Below are positions 11,921 to 22,586 of a DNA stretch of 64,000 nucleotides, one piece after another; within the stretch, counting starts at the first letter, position 1; the number at the start of each line of letters is the position of its first letter. The notes beneath the pieces were generated by a model that worked only from the letters and a program-made list of their open reading frames with translations, did no database searches and was not told the origin of the DNA. This stretch comes from Lophium mytilinum. Its lineage: Eukaryota; Ascomycota; Dothideomycetes; Mytilinidiales; Mytilinidiaceae. The stretch lies in NCBI GenBank assembly GCA_010093605.1, contig MU004184.1, positions 64,179 through 128,178 on the forward strand. The letters run 5' to 3'. The position numbers and the translations under genes were made by a program.

Positions 11921-12379
11921 ATGCTGGAGAGCCAGCGTCAAGCCCTTTTGGTCGCGAGAGCCTCCCTGAGAGCCACTAGACCCGTCCGCATCTGCGTTGA
12001 CCATCCGGGGATGTGCCTGGTCATCTGGACTTGCATGTGCCTCGTCCTCATAGGCCTTCTGATCGCTTACCTCGTGTACGGATTTTCCTGGCTCCCGCAG
12101 CATCATGATATCAATACTGACAACCGTGTAGGGCTCCAGCCGGCGTTTCCAAAGACCTTGATTAGGAGAGAGGCCGCTTCAAAGACCGAACATGGACGGA
12201 AGCTCGATTCGGAGTTCATTTCGTGTATTCTGTCGGTCCCGGGAAGGTTCTTAGTCTCATCTGGTGGCGGTACGGATTTGACATCATGGAATGATTGTGG
12301 AGTTTATCTGGGGGGCGATCGATGGAATCTCAAATGTGTGGGTGGAATACACAGTTGGTCTCGCGTTTCCAGTGAATAG
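11921..12379 (+). CDS. Possible small membrane protein, unrecognised
   Basis: An ATG frame of 152 codons. Residues about 32-58 form one hydrophobic segment (CLVIWTCMCLVLIGLLIAYLV), preceded by basic residues and followed by a soluble tail, so a single-pass membrane protein is possible. No family is recognised. The end is uncertain: a GTACGG donor at 12076 and a TACTGAC branch before TAG at 12131 could mark a 56-nt intron that would shorten the product to about 66 residues. It may also be a chance frame. Confidence 0.35.
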   Translation: MLESQRQALLVARASLRATRPVRICVDHPGMCLVIWTCMCLVLIGLLIAYLVYGFSWLPQHHDINTDNRVGLQPAFPKTLIRREAASKTEHGRKLDSEFISCILSVPGRFLVSSGGGTDLTSWNDCGVYLGGDRWNLKCVGGIHSWSRVSSE

Positions 12380-13253
12380 CGGACATACAACAACAATGGG
12401 AAACTGAGCCGGCGAATGCCTGGTCGAAACTACTACGAAACGAATGCATTGCCTTGAGGACTTACGGCTTTTGACACGCCCAGGAGCATGCCGTAATACC
12501 AGGCTAACAAGTACCTGACCGCACGCATCTTTGAGCAGACTCACAGGCACATTCAATATTCCAGGAACAGGTGAATGCAATAGTCACAGATGATTGCCCG
12601 TGCTGCCCCAAGAGGGGGTGCCCAGCAACTAATAAGAGCAGCCCTCCTTGACCTACAACCGCAACTCCGGACTCCGCTAACAAAAGTCCCAATCAGACCT
12701 CCGTACCATATACGTACAATCCTAGTTGGACCCAAGCCAGCAATACGAGTCTTGCCCTTACCTCTCGGTCTTGGCTGCGACGTGGTACGGCCCGATTAGT
12801 GATAATAAGTCAGACGGCACGGACGGCTGTGGCGTGAATAAGCTTGTCGATCCCTCCGAAATAGCATACAGATGGAAACGCGCAAGACCGACCGGGACTC
12901 TTATTCTGCAGATCGGGAAAGTGGAGACGGCGATTGAGACCTCCAGTCTCACGACGCTCGTGGGGAGTGGTTCTTGGCACCGCTCCGCCATGGGAGAGGC
13001 AGAGCTGACGACCTTCTGTGCTCGTATTTTTGAGGCTGTGGTACGGAGATGATGGTAGAGAATAATCATGACGAGGCGAGAGAGGACATGAGATGAGGAA
13101 AGGGAGAAGGTATAAAGAGACCTGTCCATGCGATGGCTACTTTCATTATCCAGCGCTTCCATCGTCTCAGCCACCACCTTCATCAGCTCCTCTCAATTCC
13201 AAACCCTTTCAAGCCTACTCGTTAACTTCGTCGCCTTCTCCAAAGCCGCAAAA
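12380..13253. other. Intergenic region with promoter of the secreted protein
   Basis: No gene recognised in about 870 bp. TATAAAGA at 13111-13118 is the likely core promoter of the small secreted protein starting at 13254. Confidence 0.45.
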
Positions 13254-13745
13254 ATGCTCTCCAAGACTATCCTCCTCAGCCTGGCCGCCCTCGCCACCTC
13301 CGCTCTGGCTAGCCCAACTGTCCGCACTGACAGCTACTACTGGACTGTGGAGCGCTTCACAAGCACCTGCACGGCCGCGACCTGCCGCTACGACTTCAAC
13401 GTCACCGGCGCCTATGGCCCTCTCAGCCAACCTTCCTTCGACGCCTACGGCTGCGATGGCGAGACCGGCCCAGGCACCTTCGAGCCTTGTGCCACCCTCG
13501 GAATCGATGTTCCCGGAAGCGTGAAGACCAAGGAATTGAATCTGGGAGACAAGGCCAATGTGTTTGTCGAGTTCTCTTTCGAGCAGTAGGTGGCATAAAT
13601 GAGAATCGAAGATCTTGAATGCTGACAGATTGATAGGGAAGGAAAGACGTATACCTACACTGGTAACGAGACCGTTAGCCATACGAATGGCGGTGGACCT
13701 TCGGGATTCACTATTATCCCCAATACTGTTTCCGTGGTTGGCTAG
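13254..13745 (+). CDS. Small secreted cysteine-containing protein, possibly AA1-like
   Basis: Exons 13254-13585 and 13637-13745 give 146 residues. The 51-nt intron has a GTAGGT donor, a GCTGAC branch and a GATAG acceptor, and it removes a stop codon that would otherwise end the frame at 13589. The first 18-19 residues are a clear signal peptide ending SALAS. The mature protein has a W-T-V-E-R-F start and four cysteines in two groups (CTAATC; GCDG and EPC), rich in beta-prone residues. This layout resembles the Alt a 1/AA1-like secreted beta-barrel proteins of Dothideomycetes, but identity is weak. It is probably extracellular; a role in host or substrate contact is inference. Confidence 0.7.
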
Positions 13746-14182
13746 ATGGATAGGCGGAGTCTAGACGGTTGAGATATTTTATGAGATCTGAGCAAGAACG
13801 GAAGGGGGCAGCAGCTTGGGATGGGGTGGAGGGACGCCTGTAAATTACTCTGTACATTCCTTTCGCATATGCATCGATATTGGAGTTCCTGATGGGGGAG
13901 AAACGAGGGGTGCATTATAAAAAGCCTTTGGGATAGACTGATCGTGTCGAGGGTTGATGCCGTGAGAAGTGATGATGCATAAGTGTCCCATGCCAAGCCT
14001 CCATCCTTCTCCACCAAAACAACATTGCCCTCTCTTTTCTCCAGCATAACCATCCCTTCGTACCCATTGGAGCTACCCATGATATCTTAGCACTGCCTTA
14101 GTTATTCTGCGCGTCCGGCGCGTCTCGAATCTGCGAATCGACCCCAGCATTCGAACCTTCCGCCCGCACGGTCGCAACCGCC
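13746..14182. other. Intergenic spacer
   Basis: About 440 bp holding the 3' end of the secreted-protein gene and the 5' leader of the next gene. Nothing else seen. Confidence 0.5.
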
Positions 14183-16006
14183 ATGAGCTCAGACTTCGGA
14201 GACATCGACGACGACGACCTCATCCTCGCTGCCTCACAGACCGAAACTCTGATATCTAGCCAGCGGACTCCTCTCAAGGTGCTCCCAAGCAACCAAACTA
14301 GCGCTTTCCCTCCCTCCCAAATCGAAGGGACCCCAGCGCCGAAGCTCCTTACCACGTCTCCTTCCTCTGACTTCGGGGATATCGACGATGACGACCTCAT
14401 CTTCGCCGCATCTCAGACAGATACCCTGATATCCAGCCAGCGGAGTCCTCTCGAAGAGCTCTCAAGCAACAGATCATGGACGCCACCTTCCTCTCAATCC
14501 CAACCGACCCCTGCGCTGAAGCTCCTGTCGAAAGCACCCTCCTCCTCGCAGCAGCCCCCGATATCGTCGCAGCCTCAATCTCAGCCGGTAGTACGACCGC
14601 AGGACTTGGGTCCATACAGGTTCACATTTGGGAAACACAAGGGAAAGAAGGTTGATGAGGTGCCGAAGGGGTACATCTCGTTTCTTCGCGAGCAGGGCAT
14701 TCTGGAGCGCATTCCGCGTCCGAATTCAGCCTTGGAAGAGATGGATCGGCATGAAGAACAACGACGGCTTGCTGCTCAAGCTTCGGCGGCGCTCATTGTG
14801 TCCCAAATGGCTGCCCGCATTGGAGTTGCTCAGCCGCCTCCACTAGCCCCACAGGCTCCTCCGCCGTCCTTCCGATTCCCATTTGGCATGCATAAGAATA
14901 AGACACTGAGCGAGGTACCAGATGGGTACATACAGTATGTCAAAGCTCAGGGCTTGGCGGATGAGGTCCCTGGGCTTGCTGCGGCTTTGGAGCTATTCGA
15001 GAACCCGCCCGCAACTTTACCCTCTAGCCTGAGTGCAGTGGTGCCAATGTCGAGTGCTCCATCGTCAAGTGCACCTGCAAAGTCTTGCCCTCCTTCAAGT
15101 TCACAGAGACCAGCACTGGCGCCAATGTTGATGGCGACCCCTCCCTCCTCGAGTCTCCCACAAAGCTCGATGTCACCCTGGACCTCACAGATACAGGGAT
15201 CGGTACCAACTTTGAGTGCATTGCCACCGGTGTCGAGCCTCCCGCCAAGTTCGGTGCCTCCCTCGAGCTCTCAAATCCCCCAGATCGCTCTACCCGACGC
15301 TCTCACCTACCGTTTCACATTTGGAGTTCATGTTGGTAGATCTCTTGCAGAGGTTCCCTTTGACTATCTTTCCCATCTCAACGATCGAGGCATCATATCC
15401 TCAAGACCCGACTTGGCCGCCGCCATCGCAGACTTGCAGCAGCAGAATCCTTCCCTCTTTGCGCCTCCAGATCCATCACTTTATGTGCTGAATTTTGGCA
15501 GCAACCACGGGATGACACTAGACTCTGTACCTCCATCGTACATACAATATCTAAAAAATGAGAAGATTTCTGATACTCGTCCTGACCTTGCTGCTGCTCT
15601 GAAATATTTTGACAGGAAGAACAAAAAGGCCCAGAAGGAGCGAGCTAGGAAAGGCAAATCGTCCTCGAGGCCTACAAAACCTTTCGACGTCCCCGGCGAC
15701 CGTACACACGACGTCGGCCGATTCTTCCGCAACGACAAACAAATGTGGATAACAGCTGGGGACGCGAAGGCCTACTTCGGCGTCGAGACGCAGGCAGTTC
15801 TTGCTGCTGGCGTGCACGCAATTTCGGGAGGTCGAAGCAAGAAGGGCACAAGATTTTGGCTTCATCAAGTTTTCTACTTCGCCAAGCACTTCAAGACTAC
15901 CGGATCGGATACACCAACGCAGGCGTTGAATAAGTTTAAGGCCAGGAATTATGAAGTGGGTGGTGGCTCTATTACGAAAACAATCAGATGGGGTGGCTTT
16001 CGATAG
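14183..16006 (+). CDS. Multi-repeat protein with four DUF3820-like units
   Basis: Single exon, 607 residues, ATG at 14183. The N-terminus holds two near-identical acidic repeats beginning SSDFGDIDDDDLI and ending SLISSQR/LISSQR-like. Four divergent copies of a 45-50-residue module follow, each opening with a Y/F-x-F-x-FG-x-H-x-G signature and continuing EVP-x-x-Y-I/L-x-x-L: YRFTFGKHKGKKVDEVP, FRFPFGMHKNKTLSEVP, YRFTFGVHVGRSLAEVP and YVLNFGSNHGMTLDSVP. The pattern resembles DUF3820 ('FGKYKGK...LP..YL'), a small module found alone or attached to nucleases. Ser/Pro-rich linkers separate the units. A basic KNKKAQKERARKGKSSSR stretch precedes a unique C-terminus of about 100 residues. Nuclear location is likely from the basic tract; function unknown. 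Confidence 0.8.
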   Translation: MSSDFGDIDDDDLILAASQTETLISSQRTPLKVLPSNQTSAFPPSQIEGTPAPKLLTTSPSSDFGDIDDDDLIFAASQTDTLISSQRSPLEELSSNRSWTPPSSQSQPTPALKLLSKAPSSSQQPPISSQPQSQPVVRPQDLGPYRFTFGKHKGKKVDEVPKGYISFLREQGILERIPRPNSALEEMDRHEEQRRLAAQASAALIVSQMAARIGVAQPPPLAPQAPPPSFRFPFGMHKNKTLSEVPDGYIQYVKAQGLADEVPGLAAALELFENPPATLPSSLSAVVPMSSAPSSSAPAKSCPPSSSQRPALAPMLMATPPSSSLPQSSMSPWTSQIQGSVPTLSALPPVSSLPPSSVPPSSSQIPQIALPDALTYRFTFGVHVGRSLAEVPFDYLSHLNDRGIISSRPDLAAAIADLQQQNPSLFAPPDPSLYVLNFGSNHGMTLDSVPPSYIQYLKNEKISDTRPDLAAALKYFDRKNKKAQKERARKGKSSSRPTKPFDVPGDRTHDVGRFFRNDKQMWITAGDAKAYFGVETQAVLAAGVHAISGGRSKKGTRFWLHQVFYFAKHFKTTGSDTPTQALNKFKARNYEVGGGSITKTIRWGGFR

Positions 16007-16294
16007 TTGAGCCTAGGGTATGGTCACTATGTAAGGCGCACCAGCGACTTTTTCAAAGCTTGTCTCGTACGTTGGGACTCCTCTACCTGCATGACAATGC
16101 GGCCGTTTTGATCGTCTCCCGAAACCTCAGCGATCGGATGGGTTCCCGCCCTAAAGTGGGGTCCCAATATCGGAAGTAAAGTACCGAAGGTCATCATTGA
16201 TGAGATGTTCAGGACATGAATATAAGCTCCAGGCCTGACGGTTGCTTGTATCTCGCTTCCTGTTGGCTGCAGTTTGTACCTGCATTGTCTCACG

Positions 16295-17911
16295 ATGTTG
16301 CGCATTCCTCCTCTTGTATGGCTTTCATTAATGCCGGCCGCTCTCGCCACAGGATGGCATTCTGCAGCATGCTCATCTCTATCCGGACTATCGCTTTGCG
16401 GTCCCAAAGGTGTTGTGGTCTCCGCAACAACGATTGCAGCGGGCAGCAACTTCACAGGCATCACTGAAAACAGTGGATACAACGCCGTCCAGACCGATCT
16501 TCCAAGCTTGTGTAGAGTCGAGTACAACGTCCAGACTTCCTTGAACAGCTCTGCCGTTGCAGAAATATGGCTTCCTCCGCCATCAGCGTGGAACGGGCGC
16601 TTCTTAGCGGTTGGCAATGGTGGCTTCGCTGGAGGCGTAAACTACCCTGACGTCGTCTGGGGTGCGCGCAAGGGCTTTGCGACCATGAGCACAAACACCG
16701 GACACAATGGCAGCAGCTCCGATGGCACACCATTTCGAGATCCGGAAGCCTTGATTGACTGGGGTCATCGAGCTCTGCACTTTACGTCTGTGGCCGCCAA
16801 ATTTATCGTGAAAGCTTACTACGGTAGCACTGCAAGGCATTCCTACTACGCTGGCTGTTCAACCGGCGGACGTCAAGGCCTCAACGCGGCACAGCGCTAC
16901 CCATCCGACTACGACGGCGTCCTTGTCGGCAGTGCTATCGCCTGGCAGACACACACAAGTGCCTGGCAGACCTACGTCGCCCTACATCAATTCCCAAACA
17001 ACCGCTCCAGCTTCATCCCAGCGAGCATGTGGAGCACTATCTCCTCCGCCGTGCTCGATCAATGCGACAACATCGACGGAGTCGCCGACGGCATCATCAT
17101 GGACCCCTCTAAATGCGCCTTCCACCCCGAAGTCCTCCTCTGTAGTAAACCCAGCGCAAACGCATCCGCCTGCCTCACTGGCCCTCAAATCACAAACCTC
17201 AAACGCATGTACGCGCCCTGGCTCGCCCCCGACGGCCGCCTCATCAACCCCGGCATCTCCCCCTCCGGCGAGTCGAGCTTCAGCATCCTCATGAACGGCC
17301 TCACGCCCACCTTCGGGCCGACCTTCTACGCCGAGACCGTCTTCAACAACTCGGACTGGGACTGGCGCACGCAAAATATCGCTGACGTCGACATCGCTGA
17401 CAGCATCAACCCCGGCGGCTGCAACGCGTACGATCCTGATATGCGTCCGTTCCAGCAGCGCGGCGGGAAGGTGCTGCAGTATCACGGCTACTCGGATCCG
17501 TTGATCCCGTCGCTCAACGCGCCGGCGTTTTACGATCTCGTCAGCGTGTTCTTCGGGTCTGTGGGGAAGGCCGCGGAGGTGGAGGCGTTTTACCGCCTGT
17601 TTATGGTGCCGGGGATGGGTCACTGCGCTGGTGGGGTGGGGGCGTGGGCGCTGGATGGTGCATCGCAGGGTGGACTGGCGCCTGGAGGCGAAGGGAGGGA
17701 GTTCTCGATGCTATGGTCGTTGGTGGACTGGGTTGAAGGGAGGGTGGAGGCGCCGGAGAGGGTGGTCGGGACGAAGTATGTGAATGATACGGTGGAGTTG
17801 GGGGTGCAGTTCCAGCGGCCGGTTTGTAGGTGGCCAACTGTGGCGGAGTTTCGTGGGGGTGGGTTGGAGGATGCGGGGAGATGGGTGTGTCCTGGGAGGG
17901 AGGTGTATTGA
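16295..17911 (+). CDS. Secreted tannase/feruloyl esterase family protein
   Basis: Single exon, 538 residues from the ATG at 16295 (the upstream in-frame codon is TTG). A signal peptide covers residues 1-19 (LSLMPAALATG). The family motif GCSTGGRQG places the catalytic Ser near residue 189, next to the Cys of the CS-D-HC motif; the matching Asp lies in YHGYSDPLIP and the His-Cys pair in MGHCAGG. The motif 'CDNIDGVADGIIMDP' is the usual calcium-binding segment. Such enzymes cleave esters of gallic or ferulic acid outside the cell and cooperate with cellulases, which fits the GH7 gene 8 kb upstream. Codons switch from C-ending to G-ending after about 17.4 kb. A repeat array begins 20 bp after the stop. 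Confidence 0.93.
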   Translation: MLRIPPLVWLSLMPAALATGWHSAACSSLSGLSLCGPKGVVVSATTIAAGSNFTGITENSGYNAVQTDLPSLCRVEYNVQTSLNSSAVAEIWLPPPSAWNGRFLAVGNGGFAGGVNYPDVVWGARKGFATMSTNTGHNGSSSDGTPFRDPEALIDWGHRALHFTSVAAKFIVKAYYGSTARHSYYAGCSTGGRQGLNAAQRYPSDYDGVLVGSAIAWQTHTSAWQTYVALHQFPNNRSSFIPASMWSTISSAVLDQCDNIDGVADGIIMDPSKCAFHPEVLLCSKPSANASACLTGPQITNLKRMYAPWLAPDGRLINPGISPSGESSFSILMNGLTPTFGPTFYAETVFNNSDWDWRTQNIADVDIADSINPGGCNAYDPDMRPFQQRGGKVLQYHGYSDPLIPSLNAPAFYDLVSVFFGSVGKAAEVEAFYRLFMVPGMGHCAGGVGAWALDGASQGGLAPGGEGREFSMLWSLVDWVEGRVEAPERVVGTKYVNDTVELGVQFQRPVCRWPTVAEFRGGGLEDAGRWVCPGREVY

Positions 17912-17930
17912 TGAAGGCGTGCGCAATAGG

Positions 17931-18540
17931 ATATCTTTTGACTGATGGGTAGACTACTGGCAGGGCTATTCTTAACGGTGGTTTCGAGCGAGCGAGAGAT
18001 GACTTCAAGCTTTGCTTTATCCATGTGCTCAAACTTTAAACAAAGATGCTCGATGTTGAGGTTGATGCAGTGGATTCAGGCTACCGTTTGGCCGACAGAA
18101 TTGTGGATGGCTGCGCTACTCCTAACGATGGTCTTGAGTGAGCAAGAGCCGACCTTAAGCACTGGGATATCCGTATGTTGCAATTTGAATCATCGGAAAG
18201 AGAAGTTCAACCTAAAGCAGTGGAGATTGGGCTACCGTTTGACTTAGGGAAGACCTACTCATCGAGTTTCTCCTTACAGTAATGTTAAGAGAGCAAGAAA
18301 GGGCCTACACGCATCTTCTTTATGACGTGTAGTTGTCTAAAACTCCGAGTAAATTGAAAAAGTTCACTCATTTTAAATCGAACTGTTGTTTGGCTGACGT
18401 ACAGCTTGCTAGCCAAGCTCCTCCGCACAGTGACATTGACCTAGGAAAGGTGTAATAAGCGGCATAGTAAATCCGTATGCCTAAATCTGGAGCCAAGTGC
18501 TATGCGTAGTGCGTACAGTAATGTAGTGAACCTCAGAAAA
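17931..18540 (+). repeat. Decayed tandem array 2 of the hairpin-core repeat
   Basis: Four units of about 148-154 bp with cores near 17968 (CTATTCTTAACGGTGG), 18116 (CTACTCCTAACGATGG), 18270 (TCTCCTTACAGTAATG) and 18417 (CTCCTCCGCACAGTGAC). The surrounding blocks match array 1: GAGCAAGAG, TATGTGCTCAAACTTTAA, GCAGTGGA-TTGGGCTACCGTTTG. Orientation is the same as array 1. Confidence 0.75.
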
Positions 18541-19077
18541 CACTTCCAAAAAGCAAAAAGAGTGAATGGAACCTTCAGGGCTCGAACGCCATCTAGGATG
18601 GAAAAAAGGGGGTTTTCCAAAGATTGGGTCGTAAGGTCTGTTGCGTGGCTCGCGGTGAACTCTGGTAAAAGGCAAGAGCTTAATCCGTTCCGACGCCGAC
18701 GCACCTTACTGAAATGATGGCCGAAAATATTAGGTATAAATAGGCTACTAGATTGCACGTGTCACATGTGATTAGATTGGTTGGGATTGGGGGCACGGTT
18801 CACGGCTCTAACGTGGGCAAGCCAGTCACATCATAACAGGTATGTACAACGAGGATTCAATTTGGCGTCTCACAGCTCTAATGTGTGGTGTTCGTAGGGT
18901 ATAAGGTACGAGGGCTAGGCAAACAGCGCGATCACAATGCAAAAGCGACATATCACGTGATGCAGATTCATAGTCACGGTCAGTGTAGTAGACTGGAAGC
19001 CTGCATACCAGGTTCTCAGTTTTGTGACTATGCCGTGACCGCAAAGTGACTGGAGCCCTTCAATCCACTTTACTACC
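18541..19077. other. Intergenic spacer
   Basis: No gene recognised. It holds the end of array 2 and the 3' flank of the dioxygenase gene. Confidence 0.45.
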
Positions 19078-20850
19078 TTACAAGTTCCTCTTCGTGAAGG
19101 CTGGAATCTTGACGATTAGTGCGGCGTAAGAGTACATGATACCCAATTCAGCCTGGTTTCCGTACTGTTGGCGCGTTAGTCATTGTTTCGAGCGGAAGTT
19201 GGTTTCATTATGTATACCGCAAGATAGGTCATGGCAACGCCCGAGTGCTTCGGCCGCGTGAGCCAAACCACCGTCTCTCGCGCGTGATTGCCCCAAGCCT
19301 CCAGAAGCTCCCGCTTGGTGGCCCACTCGGTGGAAACGTCGGAATACTCTGTTGCGTAGAGCTTATCGCCAATTCGTTTACCTGCAGCACCAGGGGAGCG
19401 TCAGCGCTATGCATGCAGTGGAAGTTGGACAGTGTGTTGGAGCTGCTCTGGGGCTACGAACGCTTAGACTTGTCCTCTTCCTCGCTGTCGGGGAGATCTT
19501 CATCGCTGTCGTAGAGAGCACCATCATTCAAAATCGGCTTCAGATCGACCTCCAGGTTCAACGCCTTGAATATCTCATATAGGGCCATGTCGCTCCCCTT
19601 AAGAGAACCAGGTAGGTGCTTGATGCTCTCTTCGTGGGTGTGGGCGTACGCGTGGGAGCAGTATATCCCGAGAAAGCCACCTGTCGTAGTCAGTCACACG
19701 CATTCATGCGAGTAGTGAGTGGAGACAATATCTACCCTTCGTCATGAACGCGGGCAGTTCCAACATGCTGAGGATCGCCTCATAGAGCGGAAGGGCCGTC
19801 GGGTCCAGCGAAGGGCAGCGGCCGGCAAGGTCGCCGGACCCGGAGGTGATGTAGAGGTTGTATGTGAGGGTAATTCGGTGGCCAGACTTGACTTCCAGGA
19901 CCTCGTGCTCGCAGTCGCTATAGAAGGCGGCCCACTGAATCTCTGCTGCATCGGTACCCTCCGTGCCTATGTTGCCCCAGTTGTAGATTATCCCGTTGCC
20001 TTGGTGTCTTACAACTAGCTCGCCGCCATCGTGGTCGCAAGGAAGGCAGACGACGAGGGAGCCGAATTGGGCTGAGCCGCGAGGGGTGTCGACGTGAGCC
20101 TTGAATTTACCAGAAGGGCCGGAGTAGACCTATTGTTGTCAGTGAAAGTACAAAGAAGCAACGCAGTGTGGAGCAGGAGGCGAAAGGCTTGGGCAACCAA
20201 AAAATGACATTACTCGGCTTTCAATTTTGCTTGCACCACGCCACTGTCAGGAGTGGCCTGGCTAGCAGGTGGTTGGTCAGTCAAAAGGCAATCGAATAAC
20301 TCACATTCAGCTTGTACAGCTCAGCCCGGACGCCTCGGAAGATGTCTCCGCCAGGCAAGCTCGGGAGCAAGACCTGGGCAATGGCGTCGATGATGCCGAC
20401 TTCATAGGGGTTGAAAGTCGAGCTGAATGCGGTGGTATCGAGCTTCGTAGCCTTGCGGTAAGTCTCGTCGTAGATGTCCTTGCCATTGTGCCCGAATGTG
20501 GCCGGCTGACAGTCATTGACCAGTTTCTCCAAGCTGGCAGCATCTCCGGGCTCGCAGGGGAGAGTGACCTTCGAGATGAGACCTTCAGCGGTGGTCGAGT
20601 CCCAGCGAATTGTGATTGGAGCGGTAAGTGCTTGTGCCAGACCCTGAGTGGACGGTTTACCAGCCTCAGGAGGAGCTGCAGAGGAGGACTGGGGACTTCC
20701 TCCGTCAGAGCCAGGCTTCGTAATCGGGATGCTGCCGCCAATGGTGTACGTAGCGCCGTTCTTCTGCTCCTCGATACGCTTGCCGAGTTGGGATAGGAGG
20801 CTGTCGCAGCTCATATCTGCGAGAGACCGGACGCCGTTCGAGGAAGACAT
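19078..20850 (-). CDS. Fe(II)/2-oxoglutarate-dependent dioxygenase-like protein
   Basis: Five exons on the minus strand: 20850-20305, 20129-19736, 19680-19462, 19381-19218 and 19164-19078 (469 residues). Junctions were fixed by frame and by the family's conserved segments. The core has FKAHVDTPRG with the metal-binding His and Asp, then SLVVCLPCDHDGGELVV, the distal His in CEHEVLEV and the 2-oxoglutarate Arg in GHRITLTYNL. The C-terminus (YGNQAELGIMYSYAALIV) is typical of this fungal group. Substrate unknown; probably intracellular. The fourth intron needs a non-standard GTTCGT donor and is the weakest junction. The first intron is 175 nt, two to three times longer than the others, and carries a repeat copy. 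TATATAAA on the minus strand lies about 115 bp upstream. Confidence 0.82.
20222..20262 (-). repeat. Hairpin-core repeat copy inside intron 1 of the dioxygenase gene
   Basis: The minus strand reads GCCACTCCTGACAGTGGC (20259-20242), a perfect 6-bp stem with a 6-nt loop. It is followed by GTGGTGCAAGCAAAATTGAAAG, written here as GTGGTGCAAGC then AAAATTGAAAG, which matches the GAGCAAG and GTGAAGCCGAAG blocks of arrays 1 and 2. This is the best-preserved core in the window. Confidence 0.75.
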
Positions 20851-21261
20851 AATTGCGGTTGATGGGAGAGGATCAACGTTGCTGTGCAATGCTGACTTTG
20901 CGGGTGGAACTGGAATGAGCTTGGGATTGAAGAGTTGAGAGTCGTGTGCGGTGCCTACCAGTCTTTATATACGTGAGTCGGGAGACTCTGACGGGGCGTG
21001 CGACCTTTGGCCAGGCAGCATCAAGCCCACGACACCAGACGCACGCCGGGTCACGTGATTGTGTGACACAAAATCAGGCACCAAACGGTGATCTTCTTGA
21101 GATTCATTGGGCATCTTGAAATTTCGATTACGAAAAGTGGAGAACTCGGGTGGACCTACATGCAAGGGACTCTGAATACGGAGCTAGCACAACACGAGAA
21201 ATCTTACTCTGAAGTTTGCTGATGTAGCAGCAACTGATCATCATCTTGACTAGAACAGCGT
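20851..21261. other. Promoter side of the dioxygenase gene
   Basis: Contains the TATATAAA element of the minus-strand gene (about 20960-20972). Nothing else recognised. Confidence 0.45.
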
Positions 21262-21350
21262 ATGAACCGCTAGCTGTGCCACTCGTTACAGTGGTTCAAG
21301 GTTAAGAAGAGCGATCTTCAACAGTACGGATATCTATGCCCAATGCGAGT
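21262..21350 (+). repeat. Single degenerate copy of the hairpin-core repeat
   Basis: GCCACTCGTTACAGTGGT at 21278-21295 keeps the CCACT/AGTGG stem. Downstream, CAGTACGGATATCTATGCCCAA resembles the GTATACCTGTGTGCCCAGA block of the arrays. Confidence 0.6.
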
Positions 21351-22586
21351 ACCAGCCACATTCGCTGTAGGTTGTACTCATACCTACGCATCGCAAAGGT
21401 GTCGGGACTTCGCAGCGTTCTAGGAATAGTAGAATGTTGGCTGAAACAGGGGCTCGTGTGTAGCACCATGGCCCTAACCCGCAGTCATGTATCCTGTGGG
21501 AGTCGCCTTAGATCTAAAGTCCTTGCTGAGGCCATTGATGGATTTCGAATTGATCGTTTCAGGGGTCTGCGGGCGTGCCGTCCTCTGGCATCAGGTGCTG
21601 GTGGGTGCCCGGAGGTCTGAGAAACACAACACTCCGAATAGCGTGAACGGTGTCACTGCTACGATGGACTAGGAAGCTCTCTCTGAGTGTTCTGATGTAT
21701 CGATGAAGGCGGAGAGTTTGGGAACAAGGGGTTGGGGAGAGTTGGAAATATGACGCCAGGACGCGACTCCCAGCTGAGTCATCCACTCATGTCTTCCTCA
21801 ACCCATGGTTTTGATAGCGTCAATCAACATCACGTTCATCTACAAACTACATTTTTCCCATCGTGAAAGGCGTTACATGGCCCCTACGTCTTGGGATAGT
21901 CTAAAAATTCTTTAGAGTGTGCGGCAAGTTGCATAGCCCCTCATGGATGCCGTTCGCGCGTTGCTTGCTTTTTTGAACCTGCATTTCATCGCTCAAACAT
22001 TAGGCGCTTATGGCTAGTCACTTTCAAGCAGAGCTTTGCATTGATGCGGCGTGGACTTGCTTCTCCACGATGATTCTCGTCGCTTGTTCGGAAAGTTTTT
22101 TTTCCAGGGGGGAAAGATGGTTCCACGGTTCAGATCGATGCGACCCGTGGAAACCTCACACCGAGGCTCAGCTACATTACGAACACCAAGACCATGCTGA
22201 AGGCCGTAACAGCAACCCAATACTAACACAGTGTACTCAAACATCCCCAACTTGCTTCTTTTACCTCTTGACCGAGAATCCTCATCCGGTATTGTCTCCA
22301 GGTGGTACGGACGAGCCATGAGACGTGCAGTCTTTTCAAAAATCTCATCACGATCGTACCGAGTTATGAAGAATGGGTTCCGTGGTAAGTATCGGTCTCG
22401 GCACACCGCAATATCGTACTTCAACATATTCCCATTTCATTCCCTCTCTCTACTACTCAAGCCCTCCCGTGCGTGCTGAAGCCTCAAACGCCGCCATACC
22501 CCCTTAGCATACTCTTGAAAGCTACAACTGCCCCTCTCAACCCCAGCCAACCTTCCGAGGCACGAAGACTTTACCCTCGTCCGAAA
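21351..22586. other. Unassigned interval
   Basis: About 1.2 kb with only short frames on both strands and no family resemblance. The last 150 bp is the leader of the next gene. Confidence 0.45.
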
